Of a DNA stretch of 64,000 bases, positions 28,589-36,893 are shown piece by piece. Both the position numbers and the translations under genes were made by a program. Each line of letters starts with the position of its first letter. Position 1 is the stretch's first letter. The notes under the pieces are model-generated. The model was not told the DNA's origin. It saw nothing but the letters and a program-made list of their open reading frames with translations, and searched no databases. The DNA comes from Acidovorax sp. GW101-3H11 (lineage in GTDB: Bacteria; Pseudomonadota; Gammaproteobacteria; Burkholderiales; Burkholderiaceae_C): contig NZ_LUKZ01000009.1 of assembly GCF_001633105.1 (NCBI RefSeq), positions 222,408 to 286,407 on the forward strand, given 5' to 3'.

Positions 28589-30835
28589 TTATTGCTGCGG
28601 CTGGGGCGCCGCTGGGGTGGCGGGCTTGGCGGCGGGTGCGGGCAACGGCGGCAGCACGGGGGCACCCGACACGGTGCCCATCATCAGGCTGGGGGCGGGC
28701 TGGGTGTTCTGCTGCAGCGCACGGATGGCGTCGTAGCGGTCCACCACCAGGGCGTCGTTGGTGGCGTTGTCGCGCACCACGATGGGGCGCAGGAAGATCA
28801 TCAGGTTGGTCTTGCGGCGCGAGCGGTTCTCGCTCTTGAACAGGTTGCCCACCACGGGCAGGTCACCCATCAGGGGCACCTTGTCCTCGCCCTGCGAGTA
28901 GGTGTCCTCCAGCAGGCCGCCGATCACGATGATGCTGCCGTCGTCCACCACCACGTTGGATTCGACCGCGCGTTTGCTGGTGGTGGGGCCGGTGGCATTG
29001 GACAGGGTGGAGCGGTCAATCTTGGAGATCTCCTGGTAGATCGCCATTTTCACGGTGCCGTTCTCACCGATCTGCGGGCGCACCTTGAGCATCAGGCCCA
29101 CGTCCTTGCGCTCCACCGTGTTGAACGGGTTCACGGTGCCGTTGTTGCCGGTGTTCGCATACGAGCCCGTGACGAAGGGCACGTTGTCGCCGATGAGGAT
29201 GCGCGCCTCCTCGTTGTCCAGCGTCATCAGGTTGGGGGTGGACAGCACGTTGGCGTCGCCGCTGTTCTGCAGGAAGTTGGCCAGCGCGCCCAGGTAGTAC
29301 TGGCCGTTGATGCGCGGCGCCAATGCCACGTTCATGCCCGCGCCCAGGCCTGCCGCTGCGGTGGCGATGCTGGTGGTGCTGCCCGAGGCCAGCGCGGCCG
29401 TCAGCCCGATGATGTTGGAGCCCGCCGCGCCAGAGTTGGTGCCGATCACGCCCACGGTGCCATCGCCCTGCTTGCCCAGGATGCCCTGCCACTGGATGCC
29501 GAACTGCGCCACCTTGTTGGCGGCAACCTCGACGATCAGGCTCTCCACCAGTACCTGCGCGCGGCGGCCGTCGAGCTTGTCGATCACGGCGCGCAGCTGG
29601 CGGTACAGCGGCTCGGGGGCGGTGATGATGAGCGAGTTGGTGGTGGGGTCGGCCTGGATCTGCCCACCGGTGGAGGGCTGGTTGTTGTTGGTGGCGCTGG
29701 TGCCCATGGCGTTGTTGCCCGACCCGAGCCCGCTGCTGCTGCCGGTGCCCGACAGGCCACTGCCCGTGGACAGCATGTTGCCGCTACTGCCACCCCCGCT
29801 CAGCCCTGTGCTGGGGGCTGCTGCCGGGCTGGCGCCGCCACCGGCCCCGGTGGGGCTGCCTGTGCCCATGGCCGCCATGGCCGCGCGCAAGGTGGTGGCC
29901 AGCTTGGTGGCGTCGGCGTTCTTGAGGTAGACCACGTGGATGTTGCCGCTGGCGGCGCTGCTGCCGGGGGCGGGCGGCTGGTCCAGCCGGTCCACCAGGG
30001 CGCGCACCTGGGCCACGCGGGCCGGGTTGGCCGCGCGCAGGATGAGCGAGTTGCTGCGCGGCTCGGCAATCAGCGTGGTCTTGAACGAGGTATCGGCCTG
30101 GCCGGGCGTGGCTGCGGGCGCACTGCCGCCATCGATCAGGCGGGCCACCAGGGGAGCCATGTCGGCGGCGATGGCGTTGCGCAGCGGGATCACTTCCACG
30201 TCGCTGGCGTTGGAGACATCCATGGCCGCCACGATGCGCGCCAGGCGCTGCAGGTTGTCGGCGTAGTCGGTGATCACCAGCGAGTTGTTGCCGGGGTTCA
30301 CGTTGATGGTGTTGTTGGGGCTGATCAGCGGGCGCAGCACGGGCACCAGGTTGGCCGCGTTCTCGAAGTTGAGCTTGAAAATCTGCGTGACGATCTGCCC
30401 GCCGCTGGGGGCGTTGCCGCTGCTGCCCTGCACCACGCTCACGTTGCCGCCTTGCAGCTTGGCGTCGGCCTCGGGCACCACCTTGTACAGGCCTGCAGCC
30501 TCGACCACCGTGAAGCCCTGCAGCCGCAGCGCGGCCAGGAACTGCTGGAACGCGGCGGCGGGGGTGACGGCGCGTTCGGTCACCAGGTTGAGCTGGCCTT
30601 TCACGCGCGGGTCCACCACCACGTTGCGGCCGGTGATGGTGGCCATGGTGCGCGCCACGGCTTCGATCTCGGCGTTGGCGAAGTTCAGCGTGACGGGCTC
30701 GCTCGGGCGCACGCTGCCGGTGCGGGTGTCGATCGCAGTTTGGGCAATAATTTGGCTGCTACCGCCCGCTAGTAAAGCGCTTGCAGCTATTGTTTTGAGA
30801 GCAAATCGCAGGCGTGGAGAAAACGAGGAGGTCAT
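28589..30835 (-). CDS. gspD: GspD, type II secretion secretin
   Basis: Outer-membrane secretin through which folded proteins leave the cell. The 748 residues start with a signal peptide (about 1-31, LKTIAASALLAGGSSQIIAQ) encoded by an AT-rich dispersed repeat. The N0 domain (VTLNFANAEIEAVARTMATI) and N1-N3 domains follow; the N3 region has a long Gly/Ser/Asn-rich insertion (about 310-400). The secretin domain carries VPLMGDLPVVGNLFKSENRS and LMIFLRPIVV. The C-terminus is Pro/Ala/Gln-rich. No S-domain for a pilotin was recognised. It starts four bases after gspN. Confidence 0.96.
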   Translation of the reverse strand: MTSSFSPRLRFALKTIAASALLAGGSSQIIAQTAIDTRTGSVRPSEPVTLNFANAEIEAVARTMATITGRNVVVDPRVKGQLNLVTERAVTPAAAFQQFLAALRLQGFTVVEAAGLYKVVPEADAKLQGGNVSVVQGSSGNAPSGGQIVTQIFKLNFENAANLVPVLRPLISPNNTINVNPGNNSLVITDYADNLQRLARIVAAMDVSNASDVEVIPLRNAIAADMAPLVARLIDGGSAPAATPGQADTSFKTTLIAEPRSNSLILRAANPARVAQVRALVDRLDQPPAPGSSAASGNIHVVYLKNADATKLATTLRAAMAAMGTGSPTGAGGGASPAAAPSTGLSGGGSSGNMLSTGSGLSGTGSSSGLGSGNNAMGTSATNNNQPSTGGQIQADPTTNSLIITAPEPLYRQLRAVIDKLDGRRAQVLVESLIVEVAANKVAQFGIQWQGILGKQGDGTVGVIGTNSGAAGSNIIGLTAALASGSTTSIATAAAGLGAGMNVALAPRINGQYYLGALANFLQNSGDANVLSTPNLMTLDNEEARILIGDNVPFVTGSYANTGNNGTVNPFNTVERKDVGLMLKVRPQIGENGTVKMAIYQEISKIDRSTLSNATGPTTSKRAVESNVVVDDGSIIVIGGLLEDTYSQGEDKVPLMGDLPVVGNLFKSENRSRRKTNLMIFLRPIVVRDNATNDALVVDRYDAIRALQQNTQPAPSLMMGTVSGAPVLPPLPAPAAKPATPAAPQPQQ
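30744..30805 (-). repeat. AT-rich dispersed repeat encoding the GspD signal peptide core
   Basis: On the minus strand: GCTCTCAAAACAATAGCTGC, AAGCGCTTTACTAGCGGGCG, GTAGCAGCC. The order (GCT-A-run-ATAGCTGCAAGCGCTTT) matches the family. It covers GspD codons 12-32. Confidence 0.6.
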
Positions 30836-30839
30836 AGAT

Positions 30840-31706
30840 TCATCCCACGGTGATGATGGAGCGCGCGCCGTTGCGCCGTCCGATGATGTTCAGGAGATTC
30901 GACAGGGCGGCCTCGCGCTCGGGGGCGGCGCTGGCCTCACCCGCAAACCGCAGGCGCTGGCCCACCCACTGGCCGGTGCCGCTGAGCTGCAGCGCGCCGT
31001 CCAGGGTGCTGAGCGTGAGGGTCGGCGCTTCGCCGCCTTGCAGGGCCAGCCGGTAGCTGCCCATGGGCCGCAGGGTGGACAGGCGCGACGACATGGCGCG
31101 CGCATCCAGCTGCGCCTGGCCAGACAGCACCATGCGGCCCGCCGCCCAGCGCATGGCAAGCGCCTGGGTCTGCAGGGCCAGCTGGCCCTGGGGCTGCAGC
31201 GTGTTCCAGGGGGTGCCCAGGCCCGCCAGCAGCGCGGCCGGCCACTGGCTCTGGCCATCGGCCACCTTCAGGGTCATGCCCGCCCAGCTGGCCTGCACCC
31301 GGGCCTGCAAGGGGGCGGGGGTGCAGCAGGCGGCGTGCAGTTGCACGCGCAGGCCATCGAAGGAGGGGCGCAGCTGCCAGTCCAGGCGGCCGGGCAGGGC
31401 GGCGCTGTCGCGGCTGGCGGCGCCACCGGTCAGCACCAGCTGGGCCGATCCGGTCCAGACCGTGCCGCGCGCCTGCAGCAGCTGCACCTGCCCCTGGGTG
31501 GCGCGTGCCACGCCGCTGGCCAGCCAGTGCGCGGGCGCAAACGCGACCACGGCGGGCAGCACCCCGGCCACGGCGCCCACCAGGGCCCAGCCCCAGGCGG
31601 GGCGGGGGGCGGCGGCGGCCGTGGCTGTGCGGCCTCGGGGGGGACGGTGCGTGCGGGAGGATCGGTTCACAGTGGCGGGGCGGTTCAAGGGGCTCACCGG
31701 GTTCAC
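30840..31706 (-). CDS. gspN: GspN, type II secretion protein N
   Basis: Accessory inner-membrane protein of some type II secretion systems. It has 288 residues from a GTG at 31706 that overlaps the gspM stop (GTGA). In-frame GTGs at 31697 and 31670 are alternatives, since the first 35 residues are poorly conserved and basic. A transmembrane helix (about 38-60, ALVGAVAGVLPAVVAFAPAHW) precedes a periplasmic beta-rich domain typical of GspN (GTVWTGSAQLVL, RLDWQLRPSFDGL). Its place between gspM and gspD agrees. Confidence 0.85.
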   Translation of the reverse strand: MNPVSPLNRPATVNRSSRTHRPPRGRTATAAAAPRPAWGWALVGAVAGVLPAVVAFAPAHWLASGVARATQGQVQLLQARGTVWTGSAQLVLTGGAASRDSAALPGRLDWQLRPSFDGLRVQLHAACCTPAPLQARVQASWAGMTLKVADGQSQWPAALLAGLGTPWNTLQPQGQLALQTQALAMRWAAGRMVLSGQAQLDARAMSSRLSTLRPMGSYRLALQGGEAPTLTLSTLDGALQLSGTGQWVGQRLRFAGEASAAPEREAALSNLLNIIGRRNGARSIITVG

Positions 31707-32251
31707 CGGTTGGATGCCGTGGGCAGGGCCAGCACCAGGGTGCCGTCCCAGCGGGGCATGGCCACCACGGGGCGGCCCAGGGTGACCGGGGTTTGGCCTG
31801 CGGGCGCGGCGGCGGTGGCGCTGCGGGTCAGGCGGGCCTCGACGGGGGTGGCGCGGGCATTGCTGCGTGCCTGGGCCAGCCACTGCGCCAGCGCATCGGC
31901 CGATGCGCCTTTGAGGGTGATGGTGGCGCGGTCACCTACCACATTGAGCTGGGCCGTGGTGCCCAGGCGCTGCGTGAGGGCCGCGCGCAAGGCGCCGACG
32001 GCATCGCCGGGGCTGGTGGCGGGCGCGGCCTGCAGCTGCTGGGCTTCGGCCTGCAGGCTCTGCATGCGCTGCAACTGGGCGTCGAGCGCCGTGTGGCGCG
32101 CAGGGGCGGCGCGCAGGGTGGCCAGCGCCGGGGCCACGGCCACCCACCACAGCAGGGCCAGGCCCACCAGGGCGGCGGCGGCCAGCACCAGGTTTTGCTC
32201 ACGGGGGGCCAGCGCGTGCCAGCGGGCTTGCAGTGCAGGTTGGGGGGTCAT
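31703..32251 (-). CDS. gspM: GspM, type II secretion inner-membrane protein
   Basis: Partner of GspL in the inner-membrane platform. It has 182 residues: a short cytoplasmic start (MTPQPALQARWHALAPREQN), one transmembrane helix (about 20-40), a coiled-coil stretch (LDAQLQRMQSLQAEAQQLQA) and a C-terminal ferredoxin-like domain. The ATG overlaps the gspL stop (ATGA, 32248-32251). Confidence 0.9.
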   Translation of the reverse strand: MTPQPALQARWHALAPREQNLVLAAAALVGLALLWWVAVAPALATLRAAPARHTALDAQLQRMQSLQAEAQQLQAAPATSPGDAVGALRAALTQRLGTTAQLNVVGDRATITLKGASADALAQWLAQARSNARATPVEARLTRSATAAAPAGQTPVTLGRPVVAMPRWDGTLVLALPTASNR

Positions 32252-33543
32252 GGGCTCACCTCGGTGCGCAGCACCAGGCTGCCGTCATCCAGCCGCGCCC
32301 GGTAGCCCGCAGCCTGCAGGCGGGCCGAGAGCGCGGCTTCTTCATCAGGGGCCAGCGTCACGCCGCGCAGGCGCAGCTCGCCAGGGGTGTATTCGATGCT
32401 GGTGGGCAGGCGGCCGTCGGGCAGTGCGGCCCCGGCGGCGGCGAGCAGGGGCTCCAGGTCGCGGGCCGACGCGCTGCCTGCAGCCTGCCGCAGCTGGGCC
32501 AGTTCGCGCTCCATCTGCACGGGGGCATCGACCACCACCTGCACCTTGGGGAAGGTCTGGGTGAGCGCTGCCCGCACGGCGGCCTGTTTGGCGGCCAGCG
32601 CCTGGCGCTCTTGCCAGGCCCAGGCGTTGAGGCCCACCAGGTGGGCCACCACCAGCAGCCCCACGCCCCAGCGCGCGGCGCGCCACTGGGGCGCGTTCAG
32701 CAGCGCGCTCAGTGCGCTGCCCGCCTTGCGCAGGGCCCGGGTGCGGCCGGTGCTAGCCAGGTCGAACTGGGCCAGGTCCCAGTCGCCCCGGGCGGCATCC
32801 AGGGCGCGCTGGCTGGCGGTGTGCAGTGCCACGCGCTGGCCTTGCTGGTTCAACATGCGTTCGGCCAAGGCGGCCACGGCGGGTTCGGCGCGCACGGGGA
32901 GCGTGTTGCCATCTTGTTCGGCTGTGGCGCTGGCCATGGGCGTCCCCGCGCGGGCCAGCGCCAAGGCCATGGGGGTCAGGGGCAACACGGCCACGCCCTG
33001 GTCAGCGCCCTGGCCGGTGAGCACCACAAAGGCTTCTTCCGGGGTGCCCAGCGCACAGAGTTCAGGGCCGCCGCTGGCCGTAGGGCCGGGGGCAAATTCA
33101 GGCACCACGCGGGACACGCGGCGGCCTGCGGCCTCCAGTGCCTGCAGGTTCTCGCGCAGCCAGGCGCGGTCGCACACGGCCACCCAAACGGGTTCGCCGC
33201 CCTGGGCCGTGCCGTGGGCACCGGGCTGCAATGCAAAGTGCAGCTGGGTGGCGTCGTCAAGCAGGCGGTCTTCGAGCAGGCCTTCGAGCACCGAGCGCAG
33301 ACGGGGTGTCTGCTGGCCCGCGCCCAGGGGTACACCGGCGGGCATCTGTACCCGCTGCCACGACAGCGCACGGGCGGGCACCACGGCCACCACCTCGCCC
33401 CCGGGGCGGGTGGGCTCGGGCAGCAGCGCGGCGGGCGCAGTGGCGTGGCGAAGGGCGGTGTGGCCGTCTGCCGTCAGCGTGTAGCTGTACTCGGTGGCGG
33501 GGCCCGGACGGACCGGCGGCAGGAAAAGGATGAGGGTGCTCAT
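32248..33543 (-). CDS. gspL: GspL, type II secretion inner-membrane platform protein
   Basis: Bitopic protein linking the GspE ATPase to the platform. It has 431 residues: an actin-like cytoplasmic domain (about 1-270, STLILFLPPV, LLEDRLLDD), one transmembrane helix (about 285-305) and a periplasmic ferredoxin-like domain. It is separated from gspK by 83 bases, and these are themselves covered by two tiny ORFs (33565-33630 and 33540-33563), the second ending in an ATGA overlap with this start. Confidence 0.93.
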   Translation of the reverse strand: MSTLILFLPPVRPGPATEYSYTLTADGHTALRHATAPAALLPEPTRPGGEVVAVVPARALSWQRVQMPAGVPLGAGQQTPRLRSVLEGLLEDRLLDDATQLHFALQPGAHGTAQGGEPVWVAVCDRAWLRENLQALEAAGRRVSRVVPEFAPGPTASGGPELCALGTPEEAFVVLTGQGADQGVAVLPLTPMALALARAGTPMASATAEQDGNTLPVRAEPAVAALAERMLNQQGQRVALHTASQRALDAARGDWDLAQFDLASTGRTRALRKAGSALSALLNAPQWRAARWGVGLLVVAHLVGLNAWAWQERQALAAKQAAVRAALTQTFPKVQVVVDAPVQMERELAQLRQAAGSASARDLEPLLAAAGAALPDGRLPTSIEYTPGELRLRGVTLAPDEEAALSARLQAAGYRARLDDGSLVLRTEVSP

Positions 33544-33626
33544 GGGCAGGTTTTGCGGGCCATTTTAGGGGGCGGACTTGACACTGGCAGCCAGTCGTTG
33601 CGCGGGTGTCGCCAATGTGCTGCAGC

Positions 33627-34709
33627 TCATCGTGGGAGCGGCGCCGTGGCCAGGGCGTTTTCGCGGTCAAACGCGCCCCGCTCGCGCCACAGCGTGGTCA
33701 CGTCGATGCCCTGTTTGCGCACCAGCGAGCGTTCGTCCACCATCGCGTCACCCAGGCGCAGGCGGCCCCGCACTTCAAAGTAGGACGAGGCCACGGCGTG
33801 GGCGCTTTCGTTGATGTCGATGCTCGCGCCCACCAGGTCGCGCACCTCGCTGAGGGTGCGGAAATGGCGGGCCTCGCGCGCCTGCACCATCTTCTGCGCG
33901 GTGGCGCTGTCCATCCCGTCGATGGCGACCATCAGCACGTCGATACCAGCGGTGTTCAGGTTGACCGGCGTGCGCACCGGCAGCAGGGTCACATGCGGGG
34001 CCAGCGTGGCCAAGGTGGCCGGGCTCAGGCCCAGCCAGGTCAGCTGGCTGATGGTGGGGGGCAGCAGCGGCGCGGTATTGCCATCGCTGCCCACACCCGC
34101 CTGCGCCCGCCGCAGCCCGTCCAGCAGCCGCGTGAGTTGCTGCGGGGGCAGGCCCAGGCGTTCGAACAGGCGGGTGAACTGCCGCAGCGCCACTGCCTGC
34201 ACCTGTCCGCCCTCGGCCAGGTTGGTGATGTTGAGGCGGCCCTGCATGTCGGTGATCTGGCCCGACAGAAACGCCTCGGTGGTGTCGGTGCTCGCGTCAT
34301 CGACCTGGCTCACGTTGTTTTCGGCGGCCAGGAAGGTGGACAGCCGGGCTTCCTCCAGCGGCACGGCCCAGGGCTCGGCCAGGTGGTCGGCACCGCCCGA
34401 GCGCCCGTCCTCGCGCAGGATGAGGCGCGACCAGTCGAGTGCGCCGATCAGGATCCAGGTGGACTGCACCCGGCCCCGCTCGGCCGTCTCGACCTCCACC
34501 GCACGCCACTGCTGCCACATGGCGGCAGCGGCAAAGGTGGCGACCAGGGTGACGGTGAGCATGGCGGCGAGCAGGGCGGCACCGCGCGTTCTGTGTCTGC
34601 GCAAGGGGCCCCGCAACAGCGAGTGCCACCGTGGAGCTGGCTTTGCCAGGCCACGGGTGGCGTCCCCCCCCAGGGGGGAAGGCGCGCAGCGACTCAGGGG
34701 GGATTTCAT
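33627..34709 (-). CDS. gspK: GspK, minor pseudopilin at the pseudopilus tip
   Basis: Large minor pseudopilin that caps the pseudopilus with GspI and GspJ. It has 360 residues from the ATG that overlaps the gspJ stop (ATGA). The cleavable leader region is long (about 43 residues) and its first 28 or so (MKSPLSRCAPSPLGG...) are translated C-tract repeat. The prepilin site is RTRG followed by AALLAAMLTVTLVATFAAAA, without Glu5, as is usual in GspK. The globular domain shows DMQGRLNITNL and VNLNTAGIDVLMVAIDGMD. A later start nearer the cleavage site is possible, but no ATG lies there. Confidence 0.9.
   Translation of the reverse strand: MKSPLSRCAPSPLGGDATRGLAKPAPRWHSLLRGPLRRHRTRGAALLAAMLTVTLVATFAAAAMWQQWRAVEVETAERGRVQSTWILIGALDWSRLILREDGRSGGADHLAEPWAVPLEEARLSTFLAAENNVSQVDDASTDTTEAFLSGQITDMQGRLNITNLAEGGQVQAVALRQFTRLFERLGLPPQQLTRLLDGLRRAQAGVGSDGNTAPLLPPTISQLTWLGLSPATLATLAPHVTLLPVRTPVNLNTAGIDVLMVAIDGMDSATAQKMVQAREARHFRTLSEVRDLVGASIDINESAHAVASSYFEVRGRLRLGDAMVDERSLVRKQGIDVTTLWRERGAFDRENALATAPLPR
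34629..34702 (-). repeat. C-tract repeat (type B) in the gspK leader region
   Basis: Minus strand: CCCCCCTGAGTCGCTGCGCG, CCTTCCCCCC, GGGGGG, then GTGGCCTGGCAAAGCCAGCT and CCACGG. It is a close match to the copy at 35387-35461 and the reversed copy at 36249-36347. Confidence 0.8.
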
Positions 34710-35464
34710 GACCTGCCCCCACCCAGCACCGGGTTGACCCAGTCGCGCGTCAGTTGGCCCGCCAGCGCCTGGCCGGGCGGCAGGGTGATCTGCAGGCGCA
34801 CACCGTCGGGGACCGCCGCCGAGCTGTCGCCCGGCGTGGTGCCGGTGCTGGACAGCGGGTTGGACCAGGCACCGCCCCGGTAATAGAAGATTTGCCAGCT
34901 TTCGAGCGGCAGCAGCGCCACTTCGTAGCGCCGCTCGGCATCGCCGGGCGTGCGCGCCCACTGGGCCGCCTGCTGCCAGGCCTGCTGCCAGTCTGCGCGG
35001 GTGCGCACCGGGGGCGACTGCCAGCGCAGCCACTGGCCGCCGCCGTTGGCATTGCGGCGTGTCCAGGCCACCACCAGTGCGCCCTCGTCGGGCACGGCGC
35101 TGCTGCGGCGCGTGAGGCGCAGCACCTGGCCGTCCCAGTCCAGCGGCGTGGTGTTGGCAATCGGCATCAGTGCGTCGAGGTCGGTGCCCCACTGGCCCAG
35201 GGCGGCCTGCAGCACCAGCATCTCATCGGCCCGCTGGCGCGTGATCTCCTGCGCCCGCACCATGCCATCGAGCCCGCGCCAGCTCAGGATGGCCAGCAGG
35301 CTCATCACCGAAATCGCCAGCAGCAGCTCGACCAGGGTGAAGCCGCGCATAACCTTCAAAACTGGCGCGGCGCGAGGCCAGCGCACCCGTGGAGCTGGCT
35401 CTGCCAGGCCACCGGGTGCGTCCCCCCCACGGGGGGAAGGCGCGAAGCGACTCAGGGGGGGCAT
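34706..35464 (-). CDS. gspJ: GspJ, minor pseudopilin
   Basis: Minor pseudopilin with the prepilin signature MRG followed by FTLVELLLAISVMSLLAIL. The ATG at 35464 overlaps the gspI stop (TGATG) and has a ribosome binding site (GGAAGG five bases upstream). It gives 252 residues with a 41-residue leader whose first part (MPPLSRFAPSPRGG...) is translated C-tract repeat. The alternative ATG at 35350 gives 214 residues and a 3-residue leader but has no good ribosome binding site. The C-terminal domain includes SWQIFYYRGGAWSNP. Confidence 0.88.
   Translation of the reverse strand: MPPLSRFAPSPRGGDAPGGLAEPAPRVRWPRAAPVLKVMRGFTLVELLLAISVMSLLAILSWRGLDGMVRAQEITRQRADEMLVLQAALGQWGTDLDALMPIANTTPLDWDGQVLRLTRRSSAVPDEGALVVAWTRRNANGGGQWLRWQSPPVRTRADWQQAWQQAAQWARTPGDAERRYEVALLPLESWQIFYYRGGAWSNPLSSTGTTPGDSSAAVPDGVRLQITLPPGQALAGQLTRDWVNPVLGGGRS
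35387..35461 (-). repeat. C-tract repeat (type B) in the gspJ leader region
   Basis: Minus strand begins CCCCCCCTGAGTCGCTTCGC, with CCTTCCCCCCGTGGGGGG, then GGTGGCCTGGCAGAGCCAGC. A tail (GCGCTGGCCTCGCGCCGCGC, CAGTTTT) extends it to about 35358. It is in frame with gspJ. Confidence 0.8.
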
Positions 35465-35838
35465 CAATACCTTCCGATGATGGTGGAGATGCGCAGGATG
35501 GAGTTGTCGCCATCCAGCACCTGCGCGTCGATGCGCCTAAAGCTCGGGTTGGGCGTGGGGCGCACGACGGTCAGCACCTGCAGCTGGCGCCCGGCCTGCT
35601 CGCAGGGCTGGGTGCTGTCGCCCACGCTGGGCATCTGGCGCGAGAGCCGCGCGCGCACCAGCTCGTTCTCGGCGCAGAGCTGTGCCAGCACGATGTCGGA
35701 CTGCCGCAGCGCATTGCGCGTGAGTGCCGAAGTCGCCTGCAGCCCGGCCATGAGCGCAATGGCCACAATGGCCAGCGCCACCAGCACTTCCACCAGGGTA
35801 AAACCGCGGTGCTTGATGTGAAGGCGGTGGGCGGTCAC
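35464..35838 (-). CDS. gspI: GspI, minor pseudopilin
   Basis: Minor pseudopilin of 124 residues. A GTG start at 35838 overlaps the gspH stop (GTGA) and gives the short leader MTAHRLHIKHRG followed by FTLVEVLVALAIVAIALMAG, with Glu5 present. This is the only minor pseudopilin here without a repeat in its leader. It forms the tip complex with GspJ and GspK. Confidence 0.92.
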   Translation of the reverse strand: MTAHRLHIKHRGFTLVEVLVALAIVAIALMAGLQATSALTRNALRQSDIVLAQLCAENELVRARLSRQMPSVGDSTQPCEQAGRQLQVLTVVRPTPNPSFRRIDAQVLDGDNSILRISTIIGRY

Positions 35839-36350
35839 TGCACCGCGTCCACAGAAAACGGGCGCACGCCATCGGTGGCGATGCGCAAGACCCGCTCGGG
35901 GTGCGTCTGGTGGGTGATCAGCACCTGCTGCGGGCCGATGAGGGGCTCGGGGCCCAGTTGCAGCACGGCCGGGCCGCGCACGGTGGTGCCGCTGTCCAGC
36001 CACTGGTTGGGCAGTGCCGCCTGGGCGCTGGGTGGCAGGCCTTCAAACCGGAACCCCTGGGGCAGGGCACGCCAGCGCACAGGCAGGCCCCCGGCCCGCG
36101 ACTGCGCGCGTGCGGATTCGAGCAGCGCCGCCAGCCGCGCGGCCTCGCGCTCCAGCTGCGTCTGCCCGCTGTCGCGCATGGCCAGGCCCGCACCGGCCGT
36201 GGCCAGCGCAACGATGCTGAGGACCACCAGCAGCTCTAGAAGTGTGAACCCCCCCTGAGCCGCTGCGCGGCTTCCCCCCGAGGGGACGATGCCGGTGGCC
36301 TGGCCAAGCCAGCTCCACGGCATCCCTCGCCTGGGGCGTGCCAGTTTCAT
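35835..36350 (-). CDS. gspH: GspH, minor pseudopilin
   Basis: Minor pseudopilin of 171 residues. The prepilin site is AAAQGG followed by FTLLELLVVLSIVALATAGA. The ATG at 36350 gives a 34-residue leader (a second ATG at 36323 gives 25). Almost all of the leader, including the Gly at -1 of the cleavage site, is encoded by a C-tract repeat in the opposite orientation to those in gspJ and gspK. The C-terminal GspH domain includes RALPQGFRFEGLPP. Its stop overlaps gspI (GTGA). Confidence 0.9.
   Translation of the reverse strand: MKLARPRRGMPWSWLGQATGIVPSGGSRAAAQGGFTLLELLVVLSIVALATAGAGLAMRDSGQTQLEREAARLAALLESARAQSRAGGLPVRWRALPQGFRFEGLPPSAQAALPNQWLDSGTTVRGPAVLQLGPEPLIGPQQVLITHQTHPERVLRIATDGVRPFSVDAVQ
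36249..36347 (+). repeat. C-tract repeat (type B), inverted copy in the gspH leader region
   Basis: Plus strand: CCCCCCCTGAGCCGCTGCGC, GGCTTCCCCCCGAGGGG, then GGTGGCCTGGCCAAGCCAGC, TCCACGG and a tail ending CGTGCCAGTTT. Its G-tract on the coding strand encodes the end of the GspH leader. Confidence 0.8.
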
Positions 36351-36381
36351 AGGGTTGTAGGGCGCGGCAAAGAATGGGTCA

Positions 36382-36846
36382 TCACTGCCAGCTGCCGATG
36401 TCGGCGTCCTTGCCTTCGCCGCCCGATTGGCCGTCGGCACCGAACGACATCACGTCGATCTCGCCCTTGATGCCGGGGTTCAGGTACTGGTAGGGGCGGC
36501 CCCAGGGGTCGTTGGGCAGCTTTTCCAGGTACAGCTTCCAGTTGCCGGGCACCGGGGCGGCGCTGGGTTTGATGACCAGGGATTGCAGGCCTTGCTCGGC
36601 CGTGGGGTAGCGCTGGTTGTCCAGGCGGTAGAGCTTGAGCGCCTGCATGATGTTGGTGATGTCGGTGCGCGCGGCCGTCACGCGGGCGTCGTCGGCGCGC
36701 TCCAGCACATTCGGCACGATCAGGGCGGCCAGCACGCCGATGATGACGAGCACCACCATCAGCTCGATGAGGGTGAAGCCCCGGGCCACGGTACGGGCCA
36801 GGCGGCGGGGGGCGGAGCGCACGAGGAGGGGAAGGGAGGTGTTCAC
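36382..36846 (-). CDS. gspG: GspG, major pseudopilin
   Basis: Main subunit of the type II secretion pseudopilus. It has 154 residues. The leader ends TVARG and is followed by FTLIELMVVLVIIGVLAALI with Glu5. The conserved pseudopilin region NIMQALKLYRLDNQRYPTAE and the calcium-loop-type C-terminus (NDPWGRPYQYLNPG, DVMSFGADGQ, DADIGSW) are present. It is the first gene of the minus-strand operon; gspC diverges from it 47 bases away, so the two promoters must lie very close together. Confidence 0.97.
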   Translation of the reverse strand: MNTSLPLLVRSAPRRLARTVARGFTLIELMVVLVIIGVLAALIVPNVLERADDARVTAARTDITNIMQALKLYRLDNQRYPTAEQGLQSLVIKPSAAPVPGNWKLYLEKLPNDPWGRPYQYLNPGIKGEIDVMSFGADGQSGGEGKDADIGSWQ

Positions 36847-36893
36847 TGCAGGCGGTCTCTCGGTGGTCGAATCGCGTGAATCATAATCGCCGC

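Noticed and set aside
27542..30772. 1076-codon open frame on the plus strand, opposite gspE and gspD
   Set aside because: It lies antisense to two well-supported genes, its product is a low-complexity His/Arg/Gln/Gly mix, and it is a by-product of high third-position GC.
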